Positions 1 to 8,900 of a stretch of DNA of 41,700 nt are shown here, piece by piece. How positions within the stretch are numbered: position 1 is the stretch's first letter; each line of letters starts with the position of its first letter. The notes below the pieces were generated by a model. It saw nothing but the letters and a program-made list of their open reading frames with translations. It made no database searches and was not told where the DNA came from. The stretch spans positions 1 through 41,700 of the forward strand of contig JADGBN010000013.1 of the NCBI GenBank assembly GCA_015231435.1, read 5' to 3'. This stretch comes from Gammaproteobacteria bacterium. Lineage in GTDB: Bacteria > Pseudomonadota > Gammaproteobacteria > Thiohalomonadales > Thiohalomonadaceae. The position numbers and the translations under genes are program-made.

Positions 1-122
1 TCTCACTGGATACTTGATATCCCTAAAGGGTCGTCGAAGACTACGACGTTGATAGGCGGGATGTGGAAGCGCAGTAATGTGTGTAGCTAACCCGTACTAA
101 TTGCCCGTGAGGCTTGACCATA
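1..122 (+). rRNA. rrl: 23S ribosomal RNA, 3' end (partial)
   Basis: The first about 120 bases match the extreme 3' end of bacterial 23S rRNA, including the conserved segments near GATAGGCGGGATGTGGAAGC, GCTAACCCGTACTAATTG and CCGTGAGGCTTGACC. The 5' portion lies outside the window. The 3' boundary is placed by comparison with the E. coli end and may be off by a few bases. A spacer of about 100 bases without a tRNA follows, then the 5S gene. Confidence 0.95.
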
Positions 123-221
123 TAACACCCAAGTAGTTTGATTGAACTTCGTGCCAATCTTCAGATAATGCTTTACAGCTAACCAAATTTTCGTTGTAGC
201 CTTGTGCTGCAACCACCGTTT

Positions 222-341
222 TTCCTGGCGGCCATAGCGAGTGTGAACCACCCGATCCCTTCCCGAACTCGGAAGTGAAACCGCTCAGCGCCGATGATAG
301 TGTGGGGCCTCCCCATGCGAAAGTAGGACACTGCCAGGGCT
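222..341 (+). rRNA. rrf: 5S ribosomal RNA
   Basis: About 120 bases with the classical gammaproteobacterial 5S layout. The 5' strand CCTGGCGGCC pairs with the 3' strand CTGCCAGGG, and the internal blocks CCGAACTCGGAAGTGAAAC, GCGCCGATGATAGTGTGGGG and CCCCATGCGAAAGTAGGACA are all present. The ends are set by alignment in memory to the 120-nt E. coli 5S and could shift by one or two bases. Confidence 0.95.
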
Positions 342-369
342 TTATTCGCTGCTTCGCAGCAACAAAACC

Positions 370-406
370 TAAACCCCTTCGAATCTTATCCTAGGGGTTT
401 TTTTTC
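370..406 (+). terminator. Rho-independent terminator of the rRNA operon
   Basis: Inverted repeat AAACCCC (371-377) / GGGGTTT (394-400) with a 16-base loop, followed by an unbroken T run to 405. It lies about 30 bases after 5S, where the rRNA operon should end. A small hairpin, GCTGC-TTC-GCAGC (348-360), precedes it and may be a processing stem. Confidence 0.8.
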
Positions 407-444
407 GCCTGCTGTTTCGGTGTTGACTTGTGCGTGAGATAATT

Positions 445-474
445 CTTGCATCTATTGAGAAATAACCCCATATA
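445..474 (+). promoter_or_regulatory. Candidate heat-shock (sigma-32-like) promoter before fmdB-aspS
   Basis: CTTGCA at 445-450, a 15-base spacer and CCCCATATA at 466-474. The second block matches the sigma-32 -10 consensus (CCCCATnTA) exactly, and the first matches five of six bases of CTTGAA. No convincing sigma-70 pair was found between the rRNA terminator and the gene. A CCCC/GGGG mini-hairpin (466-478) overlaps the -10 block and could be an alternative reason for the run of Cs. Confidence 0.4.
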
Positions 475-516
475 GGGGCAACTTATTAGCCTACTATTAA
501 CGAGGATTTGTTAAAA

Positions 517-777
517 ATGCCAACCTACAGTTATCGTTGTGAAGCGTGTCAGCATGAGCTGGAAGCGAAACAGAAAATGTCTGATGCGCCGTTGCAGACG
601 TGTCCCGCCTGCGGCGCCGCTGCGCTAAAAAAGCAGCTTAACGGCGCCAATTTTCATCTCAAAGGGAGCGGCTGGTATAAGCAGAGTGCCAAAGCACCGG
701 ACGCAGCGCCGCCGCCCTGCGCCAGCAGTGGTTGCTGCCCAGCCGCTTCCGGCGCAGGTTGTGCCACAAGCGAATAA
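517..777 (+). CDS. FmdB-family zinc ribbon protein
   Basis: An 86-residue protein beginning MPTYSYRCEACQHE, the hallmark start of the FmdB/CxxC_CxxC_SSSS zinc ribbon family. Two CxxC pairs, C8/C11 and C29/C32, should bind one zinc ion. The C-terminal third is alanine-, proline- and cysteine-rich (CASSGCCPAAS) and probably disordered, as in many relatives. The reading frame is open from a TTG at 508, but ATG 517 is preferred because the GAGGA ribosome site (502-506) sits about 10 bases before it and family members start here. Its function is unknown; the family was first noted as a putative regulator of formamidase and is often found beside aspS. It probably shares transcription with aspS, apart from the hairpin between them. 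Confidence 0.9.
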   Translation: MPTYSYRCEACQHELEAKQKMSDAPLQTCPACGAAALKKQLNGANFHLKGSGWYKQSAKAPDAAPPPCASSGCCPAASGAGCATSE

Positions 778-798
778 TCTAATAAAATAACGCTACCC

Positions 799-838
799 AG
801 CGACAGCCAATAATTAATCTCGTGCTGTCGCTTTTTTT
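799..838 (+). terminator. Terminator or attenuator between fmdB and aspS
   Basis: Perfect 9-bp stem AGCGACAGC (799-807) / GCTGTCGCT (824-832), a 16-base loop and a seven-T run to 838. This is a well-formed intrinsic terminator just after the zinc ribbon gene and only 23 bases before the aspS start. It may end the fmdB transcript or attenuate read-through into aspS. Confidence 0.75.
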
Positions 839-861
839 CATATAACTTTTAGGATAAGGCG

Positions 862-2652
862 ATGCGAAGTCACTACTGTGGTGAACTTAATCATACTCAT
901 ATTGAGCAGACCGTTGTTCTTTGCGGCTGGGTTCATCGTCGTCGTGATCATGGCGGCGTCATTTTTATTGATCTGCGTGACCGTGAGGGAATTACTCAAA
1001 TCGTCTATGACCCGGATGTAGCGGATGTCTTTGCGATGGCTGAAGAGGTGCGTAACGAATATGTTTTACGCATTGAGGGGCGGGTGCGGCATCGCCCGGC
1101 AGGCACCGTTAATAAAGATTTGGCAACGGGTGAAATTGAGGTGCTTGGCAAAGCTTTGACGATTCTTAATCGCGCCGAGACGCCCCCTTTTATGCTCGAT
1201 AGCAGTGATGACGAGATTAGTGAAGAGCTACGTCTGCGTTATCGTTATATCGATTTGCGGCGTCCTGAAATGTTAAAACGATTACAGTTGCGTGCCAAGG
1301 TGACACGTAGCTTGCGCAGTTATCTTGATAATCAGGGTTTTCTTGATATTGAGACCCCGATGCTTACCAAAGCGACTCCCGAGGGGGCGCGGGATTATCT
1401 GGTTCCAAGCCGTACCCATCCGGGAAGTTTTTTTGCCCTGCCACAATCGCCGCAACTTTTTAAACAGCTGTTAATGATGGCGGGAATGGATCGCTATTAC
1501 CAAATTGTCCGCTGTTTTCGCGATGAAGATCTGCGTGCCGATCGGCAGCCAGAATTTACCCAACTTGATATTGAGACCTCCTTTCTCGATGAAGAGGGGA
1601 TTATGTCACTTGCCGAAGGGATGATTAGGCAACTCTTTGAACAGGTACTTGAGGTTGTCTTGCCGCCTTTTCCGCGTATAACCTATAGCGATGCGATGCT
1701 GCGTTATGGCTCAGACAAGCCTGACCTACGGATTCCGCTGGAGCTGGTTGAAATTGCCGATCTGCTGCGTGATGTCGAGTTTAAGGTCTTCTCTGATCCC
1801 GCGAAAGATCCAAGCTGTCGCGTCACGGCGCTTAAACTCCCGGATGGCGGCAGTTTAAGTCGTAAAGAGATTGATGATTATACCAAGTTTGTCGGCATCT
1901 ACGGTGCGAAGGGACTGGCCTACATTAAGGTCAACGAGTTAGCCAAAGGGCGTGATGGCTTACAGTCACCCATCTTAAAGTTTTTACCGGATGCGGTGAT
2001 CACTGCAATTATGCAGCGGGTTGATGCTAAGGATGGTGATCTGGTCTTCTTTGGTGCCGATAAACGCCATATTGTTAGCGAAGCCTTAGGCGCGCTGCGC
2101 GTCAAACTAGGCCATGATCGGCAGCTCTGTCAGTATGGCTGGCAGCCGTTGTGGGTGGTTGATTTCCCAATGTTTGAGTGGGATGAGAAGGCAAAGCGCT
2201 GGAACTCGCTGCACCACCCCTTTACGGCGCCGCGCAGTGAAGATCTCGCCACTCTGGAGAGCAATCCAGGTGCCGCGATTTCGCGTGCCTATGATATGGT
2301 GCTTAACGGTTCCGAGATTGGCGGCGGTTCGGTGCGTATTCATCAGCCGCAGGTGCAGGCTGAGGTGTTCCGTGCATTGGGAATTAGTGATGCCGAGGCA
2401 GAAGATAAGTTTGGTTTTCTGCTCAATGCCCTACGCTATGGCGCGCCACCCCATGGGGGTCTCGCCTTCGGTGTTGACCGTCTGGTGATGTTAATGACCG
2501 GTGCGCCATCCATTCGTGATGTGATGGCCTTTCCGAAAACCCAAAGTGCCGCCTGCCTGCTCACCGACGCTCCGGCCGCAGTCGCCTTGTCACAACTTCT
2601 AGAGTTGGGTATTCGTATTAACCAGCCAAGCAAGATAAGCAAACCGGAGTAG
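862..2652 (+). CDS. aspS: Aspartate--tRNA ligase
   Basis: A 596-residue class II aminoacyl-tRNA synthetase that charges tRNA with aspartate in the cytoplasm. The N-terminal OB-fold anticodon-binding domain (about residues 1-110) holds [20 protein letters not shown]. Motif 2 appears as [18 protein letters not shown], a bacterial GAD insertion domain lies in the middle (about 290-420), and motif 3 is seen in [13 protein letters not shown] near the C terminus. The length fits the family (E. coli 590). The ATG follows AGGATAAGG at good distance, and the start [10 protein letters not shown] is typical. nadA begins six bases after the stop, so the two are probably co-transcribed. Whether it is discriminating (Asp only) or also serves tRNA-Asn cannot be settled here. 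Confidence 0.98.
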   Translation: MRSHYCGELNHTHIEQTVVLCGWVHRRRDHGGVIFIDLRDREGITQIVYDPDVADVFAMAEEVRNEYVLRIEGRVRHRPAGTVNKDLATGEIEVLGKALTILNRAETPPFMLDSSDDEISEELRLRYRYIDLRRPEMLKRLQLRAKVTRSLRSYLDNQGFLDIETPMLTKATPEGARDYLVPSRTHPGSFFALPQSPQLFKQLLMMAGMDRYYQIVRCFRDEDLRADRQPEFTQLDIETSFLDEEGIMSLAEGMIRQLFEQVLEVVLPPFPRITYSDAMLRYGSDKPDLRIPLELVEIADLLRDVEFKVFSDPAKDPSCRVTALKLPDGGSLSRKEIDDYTKFVGIYGAKGLAYIKVNELAKGRDGLQSPILKFLPDAVITAIMQRVDAKDGDLVFFGADKRHIVSEALGALRVKLGHDRQLCQYGWQPLWVVDFPMFEWDEKAKRWNSLHHPFTAPRSEDLATLESNPGAAISRAYDMVLNGSEIGGGSVRIHQPQVQAEVFRALGISDAEAEDKFGFLLNALRYGAPPHGGLAFGVDRLVMLMTGAPSIRDVMAFPKTQSAACLLTDAPAAVALSQLLELGIRINQPSKISKPE

Positions 2653-2658
2653 CTGCCA

Positions 2659-3750
2659 GTGACGCTTGAATTCAGCGGTTATGCGGGACTGAGTGATAGT
2701 GAAGCGGATGCACGAATACGCCGAGCGCGCACCACCCTGGGCGAACGTCTGGTTATTTTGGGGCACCACTATCAGCGGGATGAGGTGTTTCAGCACGCCG
2801 ATTTTACCGGGGATTCACTAAAGTTATCGCGTGAGGCGGCGGCTTCAAAAGCGGCTTATATTGTTTTTTGTGGTGTTCACTTTATGGCAGAGGTGGCAGA
2901 TATTCTGTCGCGCGACGATCAAACCGCGATTCTGCCCGATCTCGATGCCGGCTGCTCAATGGCCGATATGGCCAATCTTGAGAGTGTTGAACGCGCCTGG
3001 CGGGAACTCGCCGCGCTGCTTGATGTAGAGAATGAGGTGACGCCGGTCACCTATATTAACTCTGCTGCAGATCTCAAAGCATTTTGTGGCGATCATGGCG
3101 GGGTCGTCTGTACCTCGTCGAATGCGGGCAGAATTCTTGATTGGTGTTATCAGCAGCGATCCAAGGTACTTTTTTTCCCCGACCAGCATTTAGGCCGTAA
3201 TACGGCGTATGCGCAGGGAATGCCGCTGGAGAGTATGGTCGTTTGGGATTATGAGAAGCCGCAGGGAGGTTTAACTGCCACCGAGATTAAAGAGGCAAAA
3301 ATTATTCTCTGGAAGGGCTTTTGTTCAGTCCATCAAATGTTTCAGGCTGAGCAGATCGATAACTTTAAGGCACGTTATCCTGAGACCAAAGTGATTGCGC
3401 ATCCCGAATCCTCTTTTGCGGTCTGCCAGAAGTCAGATGCGGTCGGTTCAACCGAGATGATCATAAAGACAGTGGCAGCGTCGCCAGAAGGAACGCGCTG
3501 GCTGGTAGCGACTGAGCTTAATTTGGTTAATCGCCTGCACCAGCAGTTTCAGCATCAGAACAAGAGCGTCCATTTTATGTCACCCACGGTCTGTCTCTGC
3601 TCCACCATGTATCGTATCGACCCGCAGCATCTCGCGTGGATACTGGAAAATCTAGTGGAGGGTTGGGTGGTGAACCCTATTAAAGTTGAAGCCGCTACTG
3701 CGAGTTCAGCACGTCTTGCACTGCAGCGAATGCTAGATATCTCCGCTTAG
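2659..3750 (+). CDS. nadA: Quinolinate synthase A
   Basis: A 363-residue [4Fe-4S] enzyme that condenses iminoaspartate with dihydroxyacetone phosphate to quinolinate in de novo NAD synthesis. Family signatures are VILGHHYQRDEV (about 32-43), DAGCSMADM, VVCTSSNA (Cys151), WKGFCSVHQMF (Cys222), AHPESS and CLCSTMYRI (Cys312/314). Cys151, Cys222 and one of the last pair are the likely cluster ligands, by analogy with the three conserved cysteines of E. coli NadA. The start is GTG with only a weak ribosome site, six bases after aspS, so translation is probably coupled. It converges on the pilin cluster, with 12 bases between stops. NadB and NadC are not in the window. Confidence 0.97.
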   Translation: MTLEFSGYAGLSDSEADARIRRARTTLGERLVILGHHYQRDEVFQHADFTGDSLKLSREAAASKAAYIVFCGVHFMAEVADILSRDDQTAILPDLDAGCSMADMANLESVERAWRELAALLDVENEVTPVTYINSAADLKAFCGDHGGVVCTSSNAGRILDWCYQQRSKVLFFPDQHLGRNTAYAQGMPLESMVVWDYEKPQGGLTATEIKEAKIILWKGFCSVHQMFQAEQIDNFKARYPETKVIAHPESSFAVCQKSDAVGSTEMIIKTVAASPEGTRWLVATELNLVNRLHQQFQHQNKSVHFMSPTVCLCSTMYRIDPQHLAWILENLVEGWVVNPIKVEAATASSARLALQRMLDISA

Positions 3751-3762
3751 GTAACCTAACGG

Positions 3763-4152
3763 TTAAGGGGGCTTGATGTAGTGCGCCTCAAGCAGGCGAC
3801 TGGCGCCAAAGCCCCCTTCACCCGCTCGCCCCTCACTGGTGATGACAAAAATGGTGAGGTTATCAAGGGTAAAATTAGTGACTGCGATATGGCACGAACT
3901 GCTCGCTACCGCGACCGTGACGTTGTCGCAATCGCTGCTGTTCGCCTTTGTCTCAATACACCATCCCGCCCACTCCAGCCCCGAGTTTGCTGCCGCGAAG
4001 GCTTGCGCGGCATAGTAGTCCTGTAGGGTGGTGCGGGTAGAAAAAATAGTCAGTTTACTCATTAGTGCACCGAGGGAGGCAAGGGCGGTAATGAGAAAAA
4101 TGGCGCTAATTAATGAAGCACCGCGCGCTTTTTTAGTAGCTGATACGAACAT
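3763..4152 (-). CDS. mshP: MshP-like minor pilin / PilX-like protein
   Basis: A 129-residue protein with a short basic leader, then ARG-ASLISAIFLITALASLG, a type IV pilin-like hydrophobic N-terminal helix. The usual glutamate at mature position 5 is absent, which is normal for the MshP/PilX class. The rest is a small globular domain with cysteines (WCIETKANSSDC and SSSCHIAV). The frame opens further upstream at 4185, but ATG 4152 is chosen because it places the leader and processing site normally and has GAAGAGCAG before it. It overlaps the end of the preceding minor pilin gene by 20 bases. It is last in the cluster and probably helps initiate or cap an MSHA-type pilus at the inner membrane. 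The name rests on gene order and features, not alignment. Confidence 0.75.
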   Translation of the reverse strand: MFVSATKKARGASLISAIFLITALASLGALMSKLTIFSTRTTLQDYYAAQAFAAANSGLEWAGWCIETKANSSDCDNVTVAVASSSCHIAVTNFTLDNLTIFVITSEGRAGEGGFGASRLLEAHYIKPP

Positions 4153-4948
4153 CGATCTGCTCTTCAATGGTAATAAGCTCATCACCCTGCTGCAGGGAAA
4201 GGCTAATCTTTAGCAGATCCTCAATGCCCGCTTGATAGTTAAAAATAGTGCTGTTAGCAATGCCATGAATGAGCATCGGGTGTGAGCTGCTTACTTGGCT
4301 GCTGTCGAGATCATAAAGGGCGCTACTAAAGCCGCTTTCGCTGCGCCAGTAGAGTGCGCCATTCATTAGGCGCAGGCGATGGGTACTGTCGATAACCATA
4401 AAGCGGCTGCTTGGGCTATCGTAGGTAAAACTCTTACTGGTGAAGGCGATCTTCCATAATAACGAGCTATGGGTAACCGCGGTTGCGGCAAAGGTGGTGT
4501 CGCCGCTGGATAACAGCGCCGGGGTGCTGTTACCGATAACAAAGAGATCACCGTCAACAAAAAACGGGGTGGTTGCTGGATAGATTAGGCAGAGTTGGCT
4601 TAGGGGTGTGGCGGTACGAAAACGCTGATTGGCCGGACAGTTCGTCTCAAAAATGCGGGTGTCATCCTCTCTTAACAGCATCCCCCCCGCTTTACTGGTG
4701 ACAAAAGTGATCTCACTGCCGCTGCCGTTAAGCTTAATCGAGTTGGGGACGGTGACACGGATCTCCCGTGCCAGGCGCTGGAGGGCGAGGCGGCTGCGCG
4801 CGGTCAGTTCACTGCGCGCCTGACTCGCAATATAGGCGCGGGTGGAGTAACTAATAATCGGCGTCAGTACCCCGGCAAGAATCCCCATTAAGGTAATTAC
4901 GATGATAATTTCCATAAGGGTAAAGCCGCAGCTTCTGGTTTGTCGCAT
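4133..4948 (-). CDS. mshO: MshO-like minor pilin (prepilin)
   Basis: A 271-residue prepilin. The leader MRQTRSCG is followed by FTLMEIIIVITLMGILAGV, a complete class III signal: cleavage after glycine by a prepilin peptidase, glutamate at mature position 5, then a hydrophobic helix. The C-terminal 240 residues form a large variable domain with a cysteine pair (NCPANQ and LCLIYP). It is the largest of the four minor pilins here, as MshO is in Vibrio. ATG 4948 overlaps the stop of the previous gene by one base (TGATG), indicating translational coupling. The likely role is to prime or sit at the tip of the pilus with MshC, MshD and MshP. Confidence 0.82.
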   Translation of the reverse strand: MRQTRSCGFTLMEIIIVITLMGILAGVLTPIISYSTRAYIASQARSELTARSRLALQRLAREIRVTVPNSIKLNGSGSEITFVTSKAGGMLLREDDTRIFETNCPANQRFRTATPLSQLCLIYPATTPFFVDGDLFVIGNSTPALLSSGDTTFAATAVTHSSLLWKIAFTSKSFTYDSPSSRFMVIDSTHRLRLMNGALYWRSESGFSSALYDLDSSQVSSSHPMLIHGIANSTIFNYQAGIEDLLKISLSLQQGDELITIEEQIDVRISY

Positions 4949-5454
4949 CAGAAGTTCACGCGAAAAGAGTTAAGTTGCAGCGACTCGCCATTGGGGGCGC
5001 TGACGGTGACGGTGATCTGTTTAACCTCAGTGGCAGCAATGGTGTTCCACGCAGCGCTGGGGTGGCGTACCGCAACGTTGACGCTAAAGCCGTCAAATCC
5101 CTGCATCGTGCTGCCATCAGTTTTTGTCGGGGCACCACTGAGCAGATGGTAGTCGTCAATATCATCATAAACGCTGCGCAACCCCTCCTCAGTGGCGATG
5201 GTGCTGGTTGCAGAGTCAATCTTGCCACCGCCATCGGGGGTAAGTTCATCCCAGCGCTTGCGAATAATCTCCTCCATATAGGCATTGGCAAGAATTACTG
5301 ACTTTTGCCGCAGCAGTGGGGTGGCGCTGTGGCGAACATTAAGCGCGAAAAGCTGCGCCAGAGAGGCGAGAGCGACACCAACAATAATAATAAAAATCAC
5401 CATTTCGATAAGAGAAAGCCCCTGTTGTGAAGATGCTGATGCTGCGCGGCTCAT
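4948..5454 (-). CDS. mshD: MshD-like minor pilin (prepilin)
   Basis: A 168-residue prepilin. The leader MSRAASASSQQG is followed by LSLIEMVIFIIIVGVALASL, with the cleavage glycine and Glu5 intact. The reading frame extends upstream to 5520 inside the previous gene, but ATG 5454 gives a normal-length leader and lies one base after the previous stop, so it is preferred. The segment after the helix (residues about 40-90) contains LLRQKSVILANAYMEEIIRKRW, which resembles the conserved region of MshD/PilV-type pilins. The C-terminal domain is rich in beta-type sequence. It is co-transcribed with the flanking minor pilin genes. Confidence 0.8.
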   Translation of the reverse strand: MSRAASASSQQGLSLIEMVIFIIIVGVALASLAQLFALNVRHSATPLLRQKSVILANAYMEEIIRKRWDELTPDGGGKIDSATSTIATEEGLRSVYDDIDDYHLLSGAPTKTDGSTMQGFDGFSVNVAVRHPSAAWNTIAATEVKQITVTVSAPNGESLQLNSFRVNF

Positions 5455-5455
5455 C

Positions 5456-5944
5456 TTAGGGGCGGTGGAGATAACCGGTGAGTGGTTCAAAGCGGATCTC
5501 TGTCGCTTCGCCGCTGCCACTTAGGGTGAAGGTGATCGCGGCATTGCTGCTTGAGGAGCAGGGCGCAAGTGCGCCAGAACAGATAGGGTTGCCACGACTC
5601 GCAAAACGGATGGTGCCGGTCGGTGAAAGTGAGATGCCCGGCCAGCTACTGCTATAGCTGCTGGCGCCAGTTAAGGGGTTGCTGACGGCGCTGCCATCGG
5701 CGCGTGACACTGCGTATCCGTTGCCCGATAGCGTAATGGTATAGGGGTTATTATCACCACTTTGAATAAGTGACAGTGATTGCGCGTAACGTATTGCTTC
5801 AATGAGCTCCTGAGACGCATCGCGCAGACTATAGCTGCCTAACGATCCCAATTTGGGAACAGCGATGGCAGCGATTGAACCGACAAGAATAATCGCCATC
5901 ACCAGTTCGATAAGGGTAAAGCCCCGGGATTGCCGTGCGCTCAT
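5456..5944 (-). CDS. mshC: MshC-like minor pilin (prepilin)
   Basis: A 162-residue prepilin. The leader MSARQSRG is followed by FTLIELVMAIILVGSIAAIA, a textbook cleavage site with Glu5. The next segment, ASQELIEAIRYAQSLSL, is the GspH/FimT/MshC-type helix. A cysteine pair (NPICSGALAPCSSS) lies in the C-terminal domain and probably forms a disulfide in the periplasm. The ATG overlaps the stop of the large MshQ-like gene by four bases (ATGA). In Vibrio MSHA loci mshC comes before mshD, mshO and mshP in the same order seen here, which supports the name. It could equally be described as a generic FimT/GspH-like pilin. Confidence 0.8.
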   Translation of the reverse strand: MSARQSRGFTLIELVMAIILVGSIAAIAVPKLGSLGSYSLRDASQELIEAIRYAQSLSLIQSGDNNPYTITLSGNGYAVSRADGSAVSNPLTGASSYSSSWPGISLSPTGTIRFASRGNPICSGALAPCSSSSNAAITFTLSGSGEATEIRFEPLTGYLHRP

Positions 5945-8900
5945 TGCTCTTGCAGATAGATAAAGCGATTATTGCCACGAAAAAGTTCGCCAAGAACCAG
6001 CGCAGCACTAGGATCGTTATTATGTGTGCCGTTGCTATCCCAGTCATAGCGCAGATGGGTGTGGGCGGCGCTTAGATCGAGGGTAAAGCTATAGGTGGCG
6101 GCAGTGCCATTGGCGCTGAGGGTAAAGTTGCCGCCATGGGCGACAGAAGCAGGTGTGATTGCAAGGGTGTCGCCATTAAGCTGGAGAAGCTGGTTGCTGT
6201 TAAGCAAGGTTTCACTATCATCGGTTGCGGGGTTAAACAGGCCATTTTGCCAATACTCAAGCAGCAGCGGCATGGTCGCTGTAGAGCCTGAACTACTCAG
6301 GGAGAAGCTATCGACCATTACCGCACGGCCAAAGCGCTGGCGATTTGCCAGGGGCGTAATTAAGGTGCTGCCACTATAACTCGCCCCATCACTGTCACTA
6401 AAGGGATTAAGGGTAATCCCAAGGTCACTGTAAAACGGTTCGACACGGGCAAAATCGTGGCTGTAGGCGAAGCTGTCATTGGCCAGAGTGATGGTGATCA
6501 CCCCGTTTAGGCTAGTCAATTGCGGCGGCGTTGTTGTCACACTTAGGACAAAATTATTGCCATTTTGGTCGGTATGGCTGCTGTCGGTTATCGGGTAGGT
6601 GAAGGTTAAATTAGCGGTGTTAAGCTTGGCAAAGTTGCCGTGATAGTTGCTGGTGGTGACTCCGCCGCTATTGCTAGCATTTAGCGTTACCACCGGATTG
6701 ACGAGATAGCCAAAGCTCTCGCCAAGATAGGTAAAGCCAGTGTGGGTATCGGCGAACTCACCTGTGTTGGTGATCGCAAGGCTAAAACTGGCAGGATAGA
6801 AGCGACCAATATTGGCAGAGGTGCCGCTCAGGTTACCGCCAAGATAGCTGGCACTGCCGCTAATGGTAATGACGCCGACATCGGAGAAGCTTTGGCCGAG
6901 GGTGACACTGCCCTGATTGCTGATGCTCCCAGAGTTGATCCCGATAAGGGCGCTGTTGCCACCGTTGGGGGCAATCAGGCTGTGGCTTAAGGAGAAATTG
7001 CCTGTGAAATTAGGGGTGATGGCATTGTCGTTAAAATCGCTATCGTTAGCACTCTCCCAGCGCACCCCGGCAACAGTCAGGTTAAAGTTATCACCCGCAG
7101 CCTTAAAGGCGGAGCAGGTGTGATCACCGCTACTGCAGGCGGCGTTAGCATCATTGCTAAAGATCGCCAGTGCCAGCGGGCGGCTAAAGAGCAGGGTGTC
7201 GCCAGTGAGGGTGATACCAGCCATCTCGCCAACGCCATCAAGCTGCGCCTGAAGTCGTACCGTTCCCGCGTCGGGGTAGCTTATGGTGTTAAAGGTGACT
7301 TGGGCGTTGCTATCAAAGGTCACGTTTTGGCTGCTGGCAGGTGGCGTGGTGGCAAGGGCGCTGCCGTTCAACGTCACGGCCATGGTGCCGCTACTGGGGT
7401 TCTCATAGGTTGCCCAGAGTTTTAGTTTTTGCGAACCGCTGAGGGCTGGGGCGCAGTTGACGCTGCTATCGGCCTGTTTCACCGCCTGAATGGTGACCGG
7501 CCCTGATGGCTGATTAGCGGTAAGAGAGGCTGGAGCAGTGACCAGCAGACCTGCCGCAGCAAAGTTAATTTTGCAATCACTCACCACCCCACCAGAACGA
7601 CAGATGAGCGGCGATGTGGGCTTGGGTGTGCTGCTCATTGCCAGGGTGATCTTGCCAGCCTGAACGGTGCGCAGCTGCAAGTTTATCGTACCGCCGGAAA
7701 AATCGACGGAATCAGCCACCATATTGGTGCCGCTCCAGCTGCTGTTGGCGTTTGAGGGGAGCAGGTTAACGCTGACGTTACCATCGTAGAGTGTTGTGCA
7801 GTTGGCATCTTTACAGGCGCGTAGTGTCACATCTGAAGGGGCGCAGGTAAGCGCGTCGACAGAGTGGGACAGCTCAAAATGATCAAGACTCACTGAAGTG
7901 GTGACATAATTATCGGAAAAGACAACAATACCGGCACGCTCTGCGGTGGCGTGGGTGCGGTTCTTGTCGAGGTCGTTGTTGCCTTTACGAATCTCATCAA
8001 CACTCAATCTGATACGTGCCGACTCATTGGCAACCGACTCACCACAACGCCTGAACCAGCCACCGTCATCCTCACCGGATTCACTATCGCCACCCCGGCT
8101 GTTCATGCTGGCAAGCGGGATCGGGCTAATTTTTTGATTGGCGGCATTAGTCCAGTTTTTGCTGTAATTAATAATGGTGCATTTCCCCCACCCCTCAACG
8201 ACCTCAGGTGAGCGAATGAACTCATACTCAATGCTCTTGCTGCCTACAAAGAATGATTTTCTGCCACTGGTGGGTTCAACAGCGAGATAGGCAATCTTTT
8301 CTGCCTGGCTGAGTGTACCGAGGGTTGTTTCAGATCGTTCCAGCGCCATTTTGACATCGCTTGTCGTGACACCGCTAATCGCTGTCGTCAGCCAGGGTGT
8401 TGAGGGTTTTGAAGGGATATTGCCACTCTCATTAAGCATCGTCTGCACCTGCCCCAATAGCACCGGAATTTGGCTGAAGGAAGATTGAAACTTAAACGAC
8501 TCCCAGTCATGCGTTCCCTTTGATTGTTGCGCCTTGGTGGTGCTGAAGCTGCAGGCCTCCATTTTTTCACCACCCGGCAGAATATAGCGTCCCGCTTCAA
8601 TGGCAAGAAAGTTAAGCCCCATCGCAACGTGGGGACCATCTTCACCCTGAGGTTCAACGGTCATAATTTCAAATCCGGATCGGGTTATATTCCTAATGCG
8701 ATGCGCTGCGGTATCGCCGCCATCGGTGGTTGGCAGGGTGAAAACCAGTGGCGGTTCGGTAAAATCCTGGGTGAAATTGACCACGGTGGGTAGTGCTTTT
8801 TTATAGGTATCAATTAGGGTAAATGCCGATACCTCGATTTTAGGCAAGCTGGTGATGACCTCACCCGATCCGCAGTAGGGTTCAAGGGTTTGCCCCTCAT

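Noticed and set aside
123-221. tRNA or other RNA between 23S and 5S
   Set aside because: No cloverleaf, TTCRA loop or CCA end is visible in the about 100-base spacer.
2114-2488. 124-codon plus-strand frame inside aspS, and similar long frames inside mshQ, priA, leuS and atpA
   Set aside because: They lie in alternative frames of clearly real, conserved genes and show no family features.
3751-3762. Bidirectional terminator between nadA and mshP
   Set aside because: Only a tiny TAACC/GGTTA pairing exists and no T runs; not enough to call.
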